DNA of 64,000 nucleotides from Tsukamurella sp. 1534. GTDB taxonomy: Bacteria; Actinomycetota; Actinomycetes; Mycobacteriales; Mycobacteriaceae. Shown piece by piece: positions 43,471-52,337 of this stretch (position 1 is the first letter of the stretch; every line of letters starts with the position of its first letter). The DNA lies in contig NZ_HE997626.1 in assembly GCF_000312385.1 (NCBI RefSeq), positions 62,001 to 126,000 of the forward strand. Reading direction: 5' to 3'. The translations under genes and the position numbers were made by a program. The notes below the pieces were generated by a model that was not told the origin of the DNA, searched no databases, and saw only the letters and a program-made list of their open reading frames with translations.

Positions 43471-44364
43471 TCAGCACCTCCTCGTCTCGATCGCGAGAAC
43501 CTCCCGCAGGCACAGCATCTCGTGCCGGACGGCGGATTCGATCACGGACTCGTCTCGTTCCAGCAACACTCCGGGCAACGCCCCGCCACCTGCGCGGACG
43601 CTCCCAAGAGAACGCTGTGAATCCCGCCAGACCGCCAGGAGATCCAGAACTTCCGGGCATATCGGGTCGGCGTGGGTGTCCAGGTACAGCGCACCGTCGA
43701 ACCTGCCGCCCGCGACGTGCACGTACGCCACCGCCTCGAGCGGATACCGACGCAGCTCGGCGGCCGGGTCCAGCCCCTGCGCGGTGCACGACGCGAACAC
43801 GTTCGCGATGTCGAGGACCAGGCGGACGCCGGTCCGGGAGACGAGCTCCGCCAGGTAGGCGGGCTCGTCGTAATCGTCCTCGGGCCACGCGAAGAGGGCC
43901 GCGATGTTCTCCAGGGCCAGCGGCACGGGCAGCGCCGCCTGCGCCGCCCGGACGTTCTCCACCAGCACGTCGAGGGCCTCGGCCGTGCGCGGGGAGGGCA
44001 TCAGGTGCCCGGCCTCGAGGACGTCGGCGTGCGGTCCGTCACCGTCGTCCGTGCCGACCGCGCCCGCCCGCACGAACGCGATGTGCTCGCTCACCAGGGG
44101 CGCGCCGAACAGCTCTGCGAGGGCTCCCAGGCGGCGCAGGCGGTCCGGGTCGGGCAGATCGGCGCCCGCGAGCCCCAGCGCCACGCCGTGCGGGACCACG
44201 GCGACGCCGAGCTCGGCCAGCGCCCACAGGCCGTCGGGAACGTCGTCGGGGTCCACGTTCTCGGCGACCACCTCGGTGAACGCCAGGCGGCCCTCCCGGG
44301 CCTCCTCCAGCAGCATCCCGGCGAGCTCCGGCCGCCACGCGGCGGAGACCCCGGCCGCGCGCAT
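43471..44364 (-). CDS. MNIO-family (DUF692) multinuclear iron oxidase
   Basis: 297 aa from the ATG at 44364, which shares a base with the dapC stop (TGATG). The MbnB/TglH/ChrH superfamily folds as a TIM barrel and binds two or three irons to oxidise cysteine in peptides. Candidate ligands are all present: VPHG (His59), SEH (Glu93, His94), LEN (Glu152, Asn153), LDIAN (Asp185, Asn188), VHVAGG (His216), DTH (Asp229, His231) and LERDE (Glu269, Asp271). Its neighbours are a Cys-rich peptide and a helical partner, the standard MNIO cassette. Reaction and product are unknown. Confidence 0.87.
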   Translation of the reverse strand: MRAAGVSAAWRPELAGMLLEEAREGRLAFTEVVAENVDPDDVPDGLWALAELGVAVVPHGVALGLAGADLPDPDRLRRLGALAELFGAPLVSEHIAFVRAGAVGTDDGDGPHADVLEAGHLMPSPRTAEALDVLVENVRAAQAALPVPLALENIAALFAWPEDDYDEPAYLAELVSRTGVRLVLDIANVFASCTAQGLDPAAELRRYPLEAVAYVHVAGGRFDGALYLDTHADPICPEVLDLLAVWRDSQRSLGSVRAGGGALPGVLLERDESVIESAVRHEMLCLREVLAIETRRC

Positions 44365-45479
44365 CAGGCCAGGCGCTCCGCGGCGGCGGCGATGCGCTCG
44401 TCGGTGGCCGTGAGCGCGATCCGGACGTGCCGGGCGCCCTGCGGCCCGTAGAACTCGCCGGGCGCGACGAGGACGCCGCGCTCGGCGAACCAGTCGACGG
44501 TGTCCCGGCAGGCCTCGCCGCGCGTGGACCACAGGTACAGGCCCGCCTCGGAGTGATCGACGGTGAACCCGGCGCCCTCCACCGCCGCACGCAGCACCTC
44601 GCGGCGAGCGCCGTACCGGGCGCGCTGCTCGGCCTCGTGCTCGTCCACGGACAGCGCGTAGGTCATGGCGGCCTGCACGGGGAACGGCACGATCGCGCCG
44701 GCGTGCTTGCGCACGGCGGCGAGGTCTGCCACCAGCGCCGGATCCCCCGCGAAGAACCCCGCTCGGTACGACGCCAGGTTCGAGGTCTTCGACAGCGAGT
44801 GGATCGCGAGCAGGCCCGTGGTGTCGCCGTCGCAGACCCGCGGGTCCAGCACCGACACCGGCTCGGCGTCCCAGGCCAGGCCCAGGTAGCACTCGTCCGA
44901 GGCCACGATCACGCCCCGCTCGCGGGCCCACTGCACGACCTTGCGCAGATGGTCCACACCGAGCACCTTGCCCGTGGGGTTGGACGGGGAGTTGATGAAC
45001 AGCAGCGCGGGCCGCTCGGGGCCGAGCTGGGCGGTGCCGTCGGCGCGCACCGGCCGGGCACCGGCGAGCAGCGCGCCCACCTCGTACGTCGGGTACGCGA
45101 CCTCGGGGATGACCACCGTGTCGCCCGCGCCGAGGCCCAGGCCCGACGGGAGCTGCGCGATGGCCTCCTTGGTCCCGATCACGGGCAGGATCGCGTTCTC
45201 CGGCAGGCCGACGGTGCCGTACCTCCGCGACAGCGCCGCGGCGGCCGCCTCCCGCAGCGCGAGCGTGCCGATCGTGGCCGGGTAGCCGGGGAACGCCGAG
45301 CCCTCGTACAGGGCCCGGCGGATGGGCTCCGCGACCGGATCGACCGGGGTGCCGACCGAGAGGTCGACGATGCCGCCCGGATGCTCAGCGGCCCGCCGCT
45401 TCGCCGCGACCAGGGTGTCCCACGGGAAGTCCGGCAGTCGCGAGGCCAGCGGGGTGCGGGTACGCACCGGGTCCGTCAT
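44364..45479 (-). CDS. dapC: Succinyldiaminopimelate aminotransferase
   Basis: 371 aa, fold-type I PLP enzyme of the DapC/actinobacterial form. It makes N-succinyl-L,L-diaminopimelate, between DapD and DapE. Motifs: VGTPVDPVAEPIRRAL (about 42-57), VIGTKEAIAQL (about 98-108), FINSPSNPTGKVLG (about 159-172), ASDECYLGL, and SLSKTSNLASYRAGFFAG (about 225-242) with the PLP lysine. The ATG at 45479 overlaps the fdxA stop in an ATGA, and the stop overlaps the MNIO gene, so three functions are translated in series. Confidence 0.93.
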   Translation of the reverse strand: MTDPVRTRTPLASRLPDFPWDTLVAAKRRAAEHPGGIVDLSVGTPVDPVAEPIRRALYEGSAFPGYPATIGTLALREAAAAALSRRYGTVGLPENAILPVIGTKEAIAQLPSGLGLGAGDTVVIPEVAYPTYEVGALLAGARPVRADGTAQLGPERPALLFINSPSNPTGKVLGVDHLRKVVQWARERGVIVASDECYLGLAWDAEPVSVLDPRVCDGDTTGLLAIHSLSKTSNLASYRAGFFAGDPALVADLAAVRKHAGAIVPFPVQAAMTYALSVDEHEAEQRARYGARREVLRAAVEGAGFTVDHSEAGLYLWSTRGEACRDTVDWFAERGVLVAPGEFYGPQGARHVRIALTATDERIAAAAERLA

Positions 45480-45802
45480 TCCTCGGTGTTCATGGGAGGC
45501 AGCGCCTTGACGAACGGGTGGTCGTAGTCGATCTTGCCGACCTTCGCCGCACCGCCCGGGGAACCGATCTCGTCGAAGAAATCGATGTTGGCGCTCACGT
45601 ACTCCGACCACTCGTCCGGCACGTCGTCCTCGTAGAAGATGGCCTCGACGGGGCAGACGGGCTCGCACGCACCGCAGTCGACGCACTCATCGGGCTGGAT
45701 GTACAGCATCCGGTTGCCCTCGTAGATACAGTCGACCGGGCACTCCTCGATACAGGCCTTGTCGAGCACATCCACACAGGGCTCGGCGATGGTGTACGTC
45801 AC
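45476..45802 (-). CDS. fdxA: 7Fe ferredoxin [3Fe-4S][4Fe-4S]
   Basis: 108 aa. Cysteines at 9, 17, 21, 40, 43, 46 and 50 give the 7Fe pattern (an eighth is at 25); CIEECPVDCIYEGNRMLYIQPDECVDCGACEPVCPVEAIFYEDD covers both cluster sites. The C-terminal 45 residues end MNTEE. It corresponds to mycobacterial FdxC, beside dapC. It is an electron donor; possible clients in this window are cluster-dependent enzymes, and donation to the downstream MNIO enzyme is worth considering but unproven. Confidence 0.95.
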   Translation of the reverse strand: MTYTIAEPCVDVLDKACIEECPVDCIYEGNRMLYIQPDECVDCGACEPVCPVEAIFYEDDVPDEWSEYVSANIDFFDEIGSPGGAAKVGKIDYDHPFVKALPPMNTEE

Positions 45803-45912
45803 CAGTCATCTCCTTCGGCGTCCACGGCTCTTCGGCACCAGTATTCCGGTCGCGACGGGCGGTTAACAAAGAAGTGTCGCCTAACCTGGCGCGTTCATGA
45901 TTTCATTCACCC

Positions 45913-47130
45913 GTGCACGTAATCGTCGGTGTGTTCGGACTCGTCGTCTTCCTCCTGCTCGCGTTCCTCCCCACCAGGGACTTCGGGATGCTCAAGAAGA
46001 AGGCCCCCTACATCGTGGGCATGATCGCGATCCAGTTCGTCCTGGGCCTGATCATGCTCAAGACGCCCGTCGGCAAGAACGTCATCGACTGGCTGTCCCG
46101 CGGCTTCAAGAACCTGCTGGGGTACGCGCACGAGGGCTCGTCGTTCGTGTTCGGCGGCCTCGTCGACTACAAGACGGACCCGGACGGCACGGGCCCGTTC
46201 TTCATGAACGTCCTGCTGCCCATCATCGTGATCTCCTCGCTGATCGGCATCCTGCAGTTCATCAGGCTGCTCCCCCAGATCATCAAGTACCTCGGCCTCG
46301 TGCTGTCGAAGGTCACGGGCATGCCGAAGCTGGAGTCCTTCAACGCGGTGAGCTCGGCCATCATCGGGCAGTCCGAGAACTTCATCGCCATCAAGAAGAT
46401 CCTGCCCACGCTCCCGCCGAACCGCCTGTACACGCTGTCGGCGTCGGCCATGTCCACGGTGTCCATGTCGATCGTCGGCTCGTACATGGTGATGATCCAG
46501 CCCCGTTACGTGGTGGCCGCCATCGTGCTCAACCTGTTCGGCGCGTTCATCGTGGTCTCGCTGCTCAACCCGTACGAGGTGGCGCCGGAGGACGACGTGT
46601 TCGCCGCCCCGGAGCAGAAGAAGCAGTCCTTCTTCGAGATGCTCGGCGAGTACATCCTGGACGGCGCGAAGGTCGCGCTCACCGTGGCCGCGATGCTGAT
46701 CGGCTTCGTGGCGCTGCTCGCGCTCGTCAACGGCGTCTTCGCAGCGATCTTCGGCGGCACCACCTTCCAAGACGTCCTGGGGCACGTCTTCGCGCCCCTG
46801 GCGTGGCTCACGGGCGTCCCGTGGAGCGAATGCGTGCAGGCGGGCCAGATCATGGCCACCAAGCTGGTGAGCAACGAGTTCGTGGCGATGCTGTCGTTCA
46901 CCTCGCAGAACCCCGGCGGTGCCGTGGTGATGAGCGAGCGCGCGACCGCGATCGTGCAGACCTTCCTGGTGTCCTTCGCGAACTTCAGCTCGATCGGCAT
47001 CATCGCCGGCGCGGCGAAGTCCCTCGCACCGGAGCAGGGCGATCAGATCGCCAAGTTCGGCCTGAAGCTGCTGTACGGCGCCACGCTGGTCTCGTTCATC
47101 TCGGCGACCGTGGTGGGCCTCATCTCCTGA
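45913..47130 (+). CDS. CNT-family nucleoside transporter (NupC type)
   Basis: 405 aa. It imports nucleosides with a cation. The concentrative nucleoside transporter signature is visible: FVFGGLVD (about 77-84), NVLLPIIVISSLIGIL, VSSAIIGQSENFIAIKKILP (about 148-167) and MATKLVSNEFVAMLSF (about 315-330), with eight or more hydrophobic helices. The start is the GTG at 45913; the preceding gap of 110 bp separates it from divergent fdxA. It is monocistronic and converges on the Uma2 gene. Confidence 0.9.
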   Translation: MHVIVGVFGLVVFLLLAFLPTRDFGMLKKKAPYIVGMIAIQFVLGLIMLKTPVGKNVIDWLSRGFKNLLGYAHEGSSFVFGGLVDYKTDPDGTGPFFMNVLLPIIVISSLIGILQFIRLLPQIIKYLGLVLSKVTGMPKLESFNAVSSAIIGQSENFIAIKKILPTLPPNRLYTLSASAMSTVSMSIVGSYMVMIQPRYVVAAIVLNLFGAFIVVSLLNPYEVAPEDDVFAAPEQKKQSFFEMLGEYILDGAKVALTVAAMLIGFVALLALVNGVFAAIFGGTTFQDVLGHVFAPLAWLTGVPWSECVQAGQIMATKLVSNEFVAMLSFTSQNPGGAVVMSERATAIVQTFLVSFANFSSIGIIAGAAKSLAPEQGDQIAKFGLKLLYGATLVSFISATVVGLIS

Positions 47131-47155
47131 TCGTTCCGGGCCCGGGCGTCGGTCC

Positions 47156-47692
47156 TCAAGCGAGTGCGTCGATATCCACGCGGAGGTCGAAGGGCACCGT
47201 CGTCTCCAGGACGCCCGTGACGACGTCGCCGACGTAGGCGCCGTCCTCCAGACGCAGAGCCTCGACGCTCGGACCGCTGTCGAGATCGACGATCCAGTAG
47301 TGCGGGATGCCCGCGTCCGCGTACTCGCTGCGCTTGGTCACCAGATCCTGGCGGCGCGTCCCGGGCGAGAGGATCTCGACCACGAGCAGCACCTGATCGG
47401 CGGTGATCCGTGATGCCGAGCTCACCTGTCGGACGACGAGGTCAGGACGACGAACCGTGGGCGGGAACTTCTCCTCGATGACGACGTCCACATCGGGCAC
47501 GAGCTCGAATTCGTCGGGCAACTGCGGAAACACCTGCATTCCGAGACCGAACCCGGCCTTCTGATGCCGCGGTAGCGGGCTCGGAGACACGATCAGGACC
47601 CCCTCTTGAAGCTCCGACCGCCCGACGCTGTCCTCCCCCAAGGCACGCCAGTCGTCCAGCGACATCAAGCCGACTCTCCGAGCTGCGGTCAT
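47156..47692 (-). CDS. Uma2 family (DUF820) restriction-endonuclease-fold protein
   Basis: 178 aa. Typical features are MSLDDWRALGED near the start, SELQEGVLIVSPSPLPRHQ (about 26-44), PDVDVVIEE..., RRPDLVV (about 81-87, with the catalytic Asp), VLLVVEILSPGTRRQDLVTKRSEYADAGIPHYWIVDLD (about 101-138, carrying the ExxS/K segment). The nuclease site looks intact. Uma2 proteins are abundant orphans, sometimes associated with mobile elements, but no mobile genes flank this one. Confidence 0.88.
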   Translation of the reverse strand: MTAARRVGLMSLDDWRALGEDSVGRSELQEGVLIVSPSPLPRHQKAGFGLGMQVFPQLPDEFELVPDVDVVIEEKFPPTVRRPDLVVRQVSSASRITADQVLLVVEILSPGTRRQDLVTKRSEYADAGIPHYWIVDLDSGPSVEALRLEDGAYVGDVVTGVLETTVPFDLRVDIDALA

Positions 47693-47731
47693 GCGCCGAG
47701 TCTAGCTCCGCCCACCGACACCGATCCGGCG

Positions 47732-48502
47732 CTACGCCTCGGATTCCGGGTCCACCTCGCGGGCGCCGTCGGACGACGCGGTGCCGGCCAGTACGGCCTC
47801 CAGGCCGAGGATCTTGGCGCCGTCGGACGCCCCGGAGTCGACGACGGGCAGCGTCGCGAGCTCGCCCAGGTAGGTGGAGATCGCGCCGATCACGGGCAGC
47901 TTGCCCAGGGTGTCGAACGCGGCAGCGGGCCGGGGCCGGGCGTCCAGCGCCGTGCGGGCCGACTTGACGGTGTGGATCGTGTCCCGCACCGCGCCGATCG
48001 CGGACCGGACACCGCCGCGCACGCGGTTCGCGGTCTCGCGCACCGGCACCAGGTCCTCGAAGCCGGGGTTCGCCCCCAGCAGCTGACGCGCGTCGATGTG
48101 CCGGCGTGCCAGCACGCGCGCCACCAGGTCGATCTGCTCGGGCAGTCGGTCCACGCCGTGCTCCCCCGCGACGCCGACCACCACGATGGTCTGGTTCGCG
48201 AAGCCGAGGTACGGCTGCAGCGGCAGCACCCGCGCGATGAAACCCAGGGCGCTGGGCCACGCCACGGCGACGGTGGTCACGGCGCCCACGGGCAGCACCC
48301 ACCACCGTGAGCGGCCGTCGGCGTCCCGTCGGAGGTAGCCGTTCACCACCGGGATCGGTGTGAGGCCCACGAGGGTGGAGACGATCCTCGCTCCGGCCAC
48401 GGCGGGCCGGGTGACGGTGACGAACACGCCGACGGTCCGCGCCAGCTCCAGGTCCGTGACCTCGCCGGTGACGGCGCCGCCGCGCGGCTCCAGCGCGTTC
48501 AC
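47732..48502 (-). CDS. Unknown membrane-associated protein downstream of fbiC
   Basis: 256 aa from the GTG at 48502, which overlaps the fbiC stop in a GTGA. The N-terminal 130 residues include hydrophobic stretches ([12 protein letters not shown]..., [29 protein letters not shown], about 66-94; [11 protein letters not shown]). The second half has helical segments and the sequence [35 protein letters not shown] do not recognise the family. The coupling suggests production with FbiC but does not show a role in F420 synthesis. Confidence 0.75.
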   Translation of the reverse strand: MNALEPRGGAVTGEVTDLELARTVGVFVTVTRPAVAGARIVSTLVGLTPIPVVNGYLRRDADGRSRWWVLPVGAVTTVAVAWPSALGFIARVLPLQPYLGFANQTIVVVGVAGEHGVDRLPEQIDLVARVLARRHIDARQLLGANPGFEDLVPVRETANRVRGGVRSAIGAVRDTIHTVKSARTALDARPRPAAAFDTLGKLPVIGAISTYLGELATLPVVDSGASDGAKILGLEAVLAGTASSDGAREVDPESEA

Positions 48503-51090
48503 GCGGCACCCCGCTGGGCGTGCGTCGTGGTGCGTTCGGCCGCCGGCCGTCCGATGCCGTTCGCGATCGCGTGCAGCTCCGCCACCGTCTTCTCCGATCC
48601 GTGCGACGATCCCGCCATCCGGGAGATCGTCTCCTCCATCAGTGTTCCGCCGAGGTCGTTGGCACCGCCCTGGAGCATCGCCTGCGTCCCCGCCGTGCCC
48701 AGTTTCACCCAGGACGTCTGCACGTGCTCGATACGGCCGTGCAGCATGATCCGCGCCAGCGCGTGCACCGCGCGGTTGTCGCGGCGGCTCGGGCCGGGCC
48801 GCGCGGCGCCCGCGAGGTACAGCGGCGCGCTCTGGTGCACGAACGGCAGCGGCACGAACTCGGTGAATCCGCCGGTGCGGTCCTGGATGTCGCGCAGCAC
48901 GTTGAGGTGGGTGACCCAGTGCGCCGGGTTGTCGACGTGGCCGTACATCATCGTCGAGCTGGAACGGACGCCCACCTCGTGCGCGGTGGTCACCACGTCG
49001 ATCCACGCCGACGTGGGCAGCTTGCCCTTGGTGAGAACCCAGCGGACCTCGTCGTCGAGGATCTCCGCCGCGGTGCCGGGGATGGTGTCGAGGCCCGCCT
49101 CGCGGAGCCCGATCAGCCAGTCCCGCACGGATTCACCGGAGCGGGCCGCGCCGTTGACGATCTCCATCGGGCTGAACGCGTGCACGTGCATACCGGGGAC
49201 GCGCTGCTTGACCGCGCGGACCAGGTCGGCGTAGCCGGTGGACGGCAGGTCCGGGTCGATGCCGCCCTGCATGCAGACCTCGGTGGCGCCCACCTGCCAC
49301 GCCTCCTCGGCGCGATCGGCGACCTCCTTCATCGAGAGCGTGAACGCGTCGGCGTCGCCCTTGCGCTGCGCGAAGGCGCAGAACCGGCAGCCCGTGTAAC
49401 AGATGTTGGTGAAGTTGATGTTCCGGTTCACGACGTACGTGACCGTCTCGCCCACCGCGTCCTTGCGGAGCTGATCCGCGAGCGCGACCATCGCCTCCAG
49501 GCCGCCGTCCTCCGCGTAGGCCAGTGCGCGGTACTGATCGTCGGAGAGACCGCCGGGGTTCTTCTCCGCCGCGCGCAACGCCGACAGCACATCGGACTCC
49601 ACCCGCTCGGGAGCGGACAGGGACAGCACCTGCTCGCGCACGGATTCCCAGTCGCCGAAGGCGGATCCGAGGTCGGAGCGGGTATCGGTGTTGCGGCCGT
49701 CGGTGTCGATCTCGGTGTTGAGGTCGATGCGTCCCGACGACGCCCAGTCCTCGTCGGGCTCCTGCCACGGCAGCCCGGCCGGCATCGCGTCCGGATCCGC
49801 CAGGCCCGTCTCGGCGTCCGCCAGGGCTGCGACGTGCGGCGCCACGCGCGGGTCGATCCACGGATTCCCCGCGCGCACGTACTTCGGCTGCGCCGTGAGC
49901 CGCTGGCGCAGCTCGAATCCCGCGTCCGCGGTGATCCGCGCGAGCGCGTCCAGGTCGGGCCAGGGCCGCTCGGGATTCACGTGATCCGGGGTGACCGGCG
50001 AGACGCCGCCCCAGTCGTCGACGCCGGCCTCGAGGAGCAGCCGGCACTCCTCGGCGGACACCAGGTTCGGCGGCGCCTGCACCCGCATCGCGGGGCCGAG
50101 CACCAGGCGGGTCACGGCGATGGCGGCCCGGTAGGCCTCCAGGTCGGCGTCGGCCACGGACCGCATCGCCGTATCGGGCTTCGCCCGGAAGTTCTGGATG
50201 ATCACCTCTTGCACGTGGCCGAAGGCCTTGTGCACCTTACGGATGGCCATGATCGACTCGGCGCGTTCACGCTCGTCCTCACCGATGCCGATGAGCAGGC
50301 CGGTGGTGAACGGCACGGACAGCCGGCCCGCGTCGGTGAGGGTGCGCAGCCGCACCTCGGGATCCTTGTCCGGCGAGCCGTAGTGCGGCTGCCCCTTCTC
50401 GGTGAACAGCCGCTCCGAGGTGGTCTCGAGCATCATGCCCATCGACGGCGCGACGGGCTTGAGCCGCGAGAGCTCCTCCCAGCTCATCACGCCCGGGTTG
50501 AGGTGCGGCAGCAGGCCGGTCTCCTCGAGCACGCGGATCGCCATGGCCCGCACGTAGTCGAGCGTCGAGTCGTAGCCGCGCTCGTCGAGCCACACCCGGG
50601 CCGCCTCCCAGCGGTCCTCGGGGCGGTCGCCGAGGGTGAACAACGCCTCGTGGCAACCGAGTTCGGCGCCGCGGCGGGCGATGTCGAGGATCTCGTCGGG
50701 TTCGAGGTAGGCGCCGTGTCCCTCGGCGGCCAGCTTGCCCGGGACCGTCACGAAGGTGCAGTAGTGGCACCGGTCCCGGCACAGCCGCGTGATCGGGATG
50801 AACACCTTCTTCGAGTACGTCACCTGCGGCGTCCCGTCGGCCCCGAGGAGCCCGGCCTCCTGCAGGCCCGCGTCGCGCACCCGCGCGGCGGAGGTGCACA
50901 GGTCCGCGAGGTCCTCACCGCGGGCGGCGAGGAGGACCTGCGCCTCGTCCACGTTGAGGGTCGCGCCGTCGCGGGCGCGGCGCAGTGCGCGCCGCATCGC
51001 GGAGGCGGTCGGTCGATACGGCTGCGCCGCCTGCTTCGGCACCGAGGGCATCGGCAGCGGAGCGGGAATCGGCTTGGAAGCGTCCGTCAC
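48499..51090 (-). CDS. fbiC: Fused Fo synthase (CofG-CofH)
   Basis: 863 aa; start taken at the GTG at 51090, as the longer frame upstream is not coding. Two radical-SAM halves make 7,8-didemethyl-8-hydroxy-5-deazariboflavin. The CofG half has [14 protein letters not shown] near residue 110 (Cys-x3-Cys-x2-Cys), and the CofH half has [16 protein letters not shown] near 565 with the same spacing. The length matches the M. tuberculosis fused enzyme (about 856). Together with fbiAB at 24.4-26.8 kb, most of F420 synthesis is in this window; FbiD, the donor guanylyltransferase, is not seen. Confidence 0.96.
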   Translation of the reverse strand: MTDASKPIPAPLPMPSVPKQAAQPYRPTASAMRRALRRARDGATLNVDEAQVLLAARGEDLADLCTSAARVRDAGLQEAGLLGADGTPQVTYSKKVFIPITRLCRDRCHYCTFVTVPGKLAAEGHGAYLEPDEILDIARRGAELGCHEALFTLGDRPEDRWEAARVWLDERGYDSTLDYVRAMAIRVLEETGLLPHLNPGVMSWEELSRLKPVAPSMGMMLETTSERLFTEKGQPHYGSPDKDPEVRLRTLTDAGRLSVPFTTGLLIGIGEDERERAESIMAIRKVHKAFGHVQEVIIQNFRAKPDTAMRSVADADLEAYRAAIAVTRLVLGPAMRVQAPPNLVSAEECRLLLEAGVDDWGGVSPVTPDHVNPERPWPDLDALARITADAGFELRQRLTAQPKYVRAGNPWIDPRVAPHVAALADAETGLADPDAMPAGLPWQEPDEDWASSGRIDLNTEIDTDGRNTDTRSDLGSAFGDWESVREQVLSLSAPERVESDVLSALRAAEKNPGGLSDDQYRALAYAEDGGLEAMVALADQLRKDAVGETVTYVVNRNINFTNICYTGCRFCAFAQRKGDADAFTLSMKEVADRAEEAWQVGATEVCMQGGIDPDLPSTGYADLVRAVKQRVPGMHVHAFSPMEIVNGAARSGESVRDWLIGLREAGLDTIPGTAAEILDDEVRWVLTKGKLPTSAWIDVVTTAHEVGVRSSSTMMYGHVDNPAHWVTHLNVLRDIQDRTGGFTEFVPLPFVHQSAPLYLAGAARPGPSRRDNRAVHALARIMLHGRIEHVQTSWVKLGTAGTQAMLQGGANDLGGTLMEETISRMAGSSHGSEKTVAELHAIANGIGRPAAERTTTHAQRGAA

Positions 51091-51437
51091 ACCCTCGATG
51101 ATGCCAGGTATCCCGCGGCGGCCGGCATCCCGATTCCGCAAACCACGAGCAGCGGCAGCCGCCAGTCGGTGTACATCACGCTGCCACCGGGCCCGCCGAG
51201 CAGGAACGCCACCACCACGACCAGGAATGCGATCACGGGGAGCGCAGCGTGCCAGGGCTCCCCGCCGAGCCGCCGCGCCGCCACGGAGATCGCCGCGAGC
51301 AACCCGCCGAACAGCACCGCGGAGGCGGGGAACGGCATCGCTCCGAGGTACAGGTGGAGGTACATGGTGGCGCCCACGGCGCACACCGCTCCGCCGAGGG
51401 CGGTGATCACGACGATCACCCGGTCGGCCGGCTCCAT
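51087..51437 (-). CDS. Small four-helix membrane protein between mshB and fbiC
   Basis: 116 aa. Hydrophobic segments [56 protein letters not shown] and [19 protein letters not shown] are visible. It corresponds in position and size to Rv1171, a mycobacterial protein of unknown function between mshB and fbiC. The stop overlaps the fbiC start by 4 nt (GTGA), and the ATG at 51437 abuts the mshB stop at 51438. The set mshB-this gene-fbiC reads as one transcript. Confidence 0.8.
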   Translation of the reverse strand: MEPADRVIVVITALGGAVCAVGATMYLHLYLGAMPFPASAVLFGGLLAAISVAARRLGGEPWHAALPVIAFLVVVVAFLLGGPGGSVMYTDWRLPLLVVCGIGMPAAAGYLASSRV

Positions 51438-52337
51438 CTACGCCACTCCCGCGAACAGGTCCCGCTCCAGCCCGTCCGGGCCCGGAGCGGCGGTGCCGGC
51501 GGCGAGGACGAAGGCCTCCTCCGTGAGCACGGGCTGGGCGATGAGATTGGTGAGCGCGAAGGTGTTGCCCGCAGGGGCCACCGCGAGCTGGGTGGCGTGC
51601 GCGCGCAGGCCCGCGACCTTCCGGTCCGCGACGCCGGAGACGTCGATGAGCGCGGTGAGCGTGTCGTCGGGGTGGGTCGGCAGCGCCCGGCCGGGCGGCA
51701 CCTGCCAGCCCTCGGGCAGCGCGATCTCGCCTAGTTCGACCACGGCGTCGTCGATCTGGCCGCGGCCGGCGACGGTCCAGTACAGCTTCTCGACGGCCCA
51801 CGGGTCGCCCGGCACGTCGCCGCCCGCGGCGGCGGCCACCGCGGCCGTGGTGAGCACGTGCGCGGCGATGTGGTCGGGATGCCCGTACCCGCCGATGGTG
51901 TCGTACGTGACGACGACCTGCGGCCGCCGCTCCCGGATGACGTCCACGAGCGCGCGCACCGGCCCGCCGGGCACGGCCTCCCGGTGCTCCGCCGAGGCGA
52001 ACGCGCGGGGGTGCTCCGCCGCGGGGGTTCCCGCCATGCCGGAGTCCCGCCAGCGGCCCATGCCGCCGAGGAACAGGGGCGTCAGCGTGGGTCCGGCGGG
52101 ATCGCTCAGCGCGGCGAGGGCGGCGGTGATCTCGCCCACCCGGTACCCGCCGAGCTGATCGGCGTTGTCGGAGGTGAGCTCCGCGAAGCGGGGCTCCATG
52201 ACCTCGCCCTCCTCGCCCAGGGTGCAGGTCACCACGGTGACCTCCGCGCCCTCTGCGAGGTACTTGGCGATCGTGCCGCCGGTGGTGATGGTCTCGTCGT
52301 CGGGGTGCGCGTGCACCAGCAACAGCCTGCGCGTCAC
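51438..52337 (-). CDS. mshB: N-acetyl-1-D-myo-inosityl-2-amino-2-deoxyglucopyranoside deacetylase
   Basis: 299 aa from the GTG at 52337, in a GTGA with the lpqW stop; an ATG at 52352 would add 5 residues. It performs the deacetylation step of mycothiol synthesis. The zinc motif AHPDDE (His11, Asp13-Asp14) and GYGHPDH (His153, His156) are intact, and [32 protein letters not shown] matches M. tuberculosis MshB as I recall it. The zinc-dependent LmbE fold is shared with mycothiol conjugate amidase Mca; position beside lpqW and Rv1171 favours MshB. Confidence 0.93.
   Translation of the reverse strand: MTRRLLLVHAHPDDETITTGGTIAKYLAEGAEVTVVTCTLGEEGEVMEPRFAELTSDNADQLGGYRVGEITAALAALSDPAGPTLTPLFLGGMGRWRDSGMAGTPAAEHPRAFASAEHREAVPGGPVRALVDVIRERRPQVVVTYDTIGGYGHPDHIAAHVLTTAAVAAAAGGDVPGDPWAVEKLYWTVAGRGQIDDAVVELGEIALPEGWQVPPGRALPTHPDDTLTALIDVSGVADRKVAGLRAHATQLAVAPAGNTFALTNLIAQPVLTEEAFVLAAGTAAPGPDGLERDLFAGVA

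Noticed and set aside
47156-47692. Mobile element around the Uma2-like gene
   Set aside because: No transposase, inverted ends or target duplication was found on either side.
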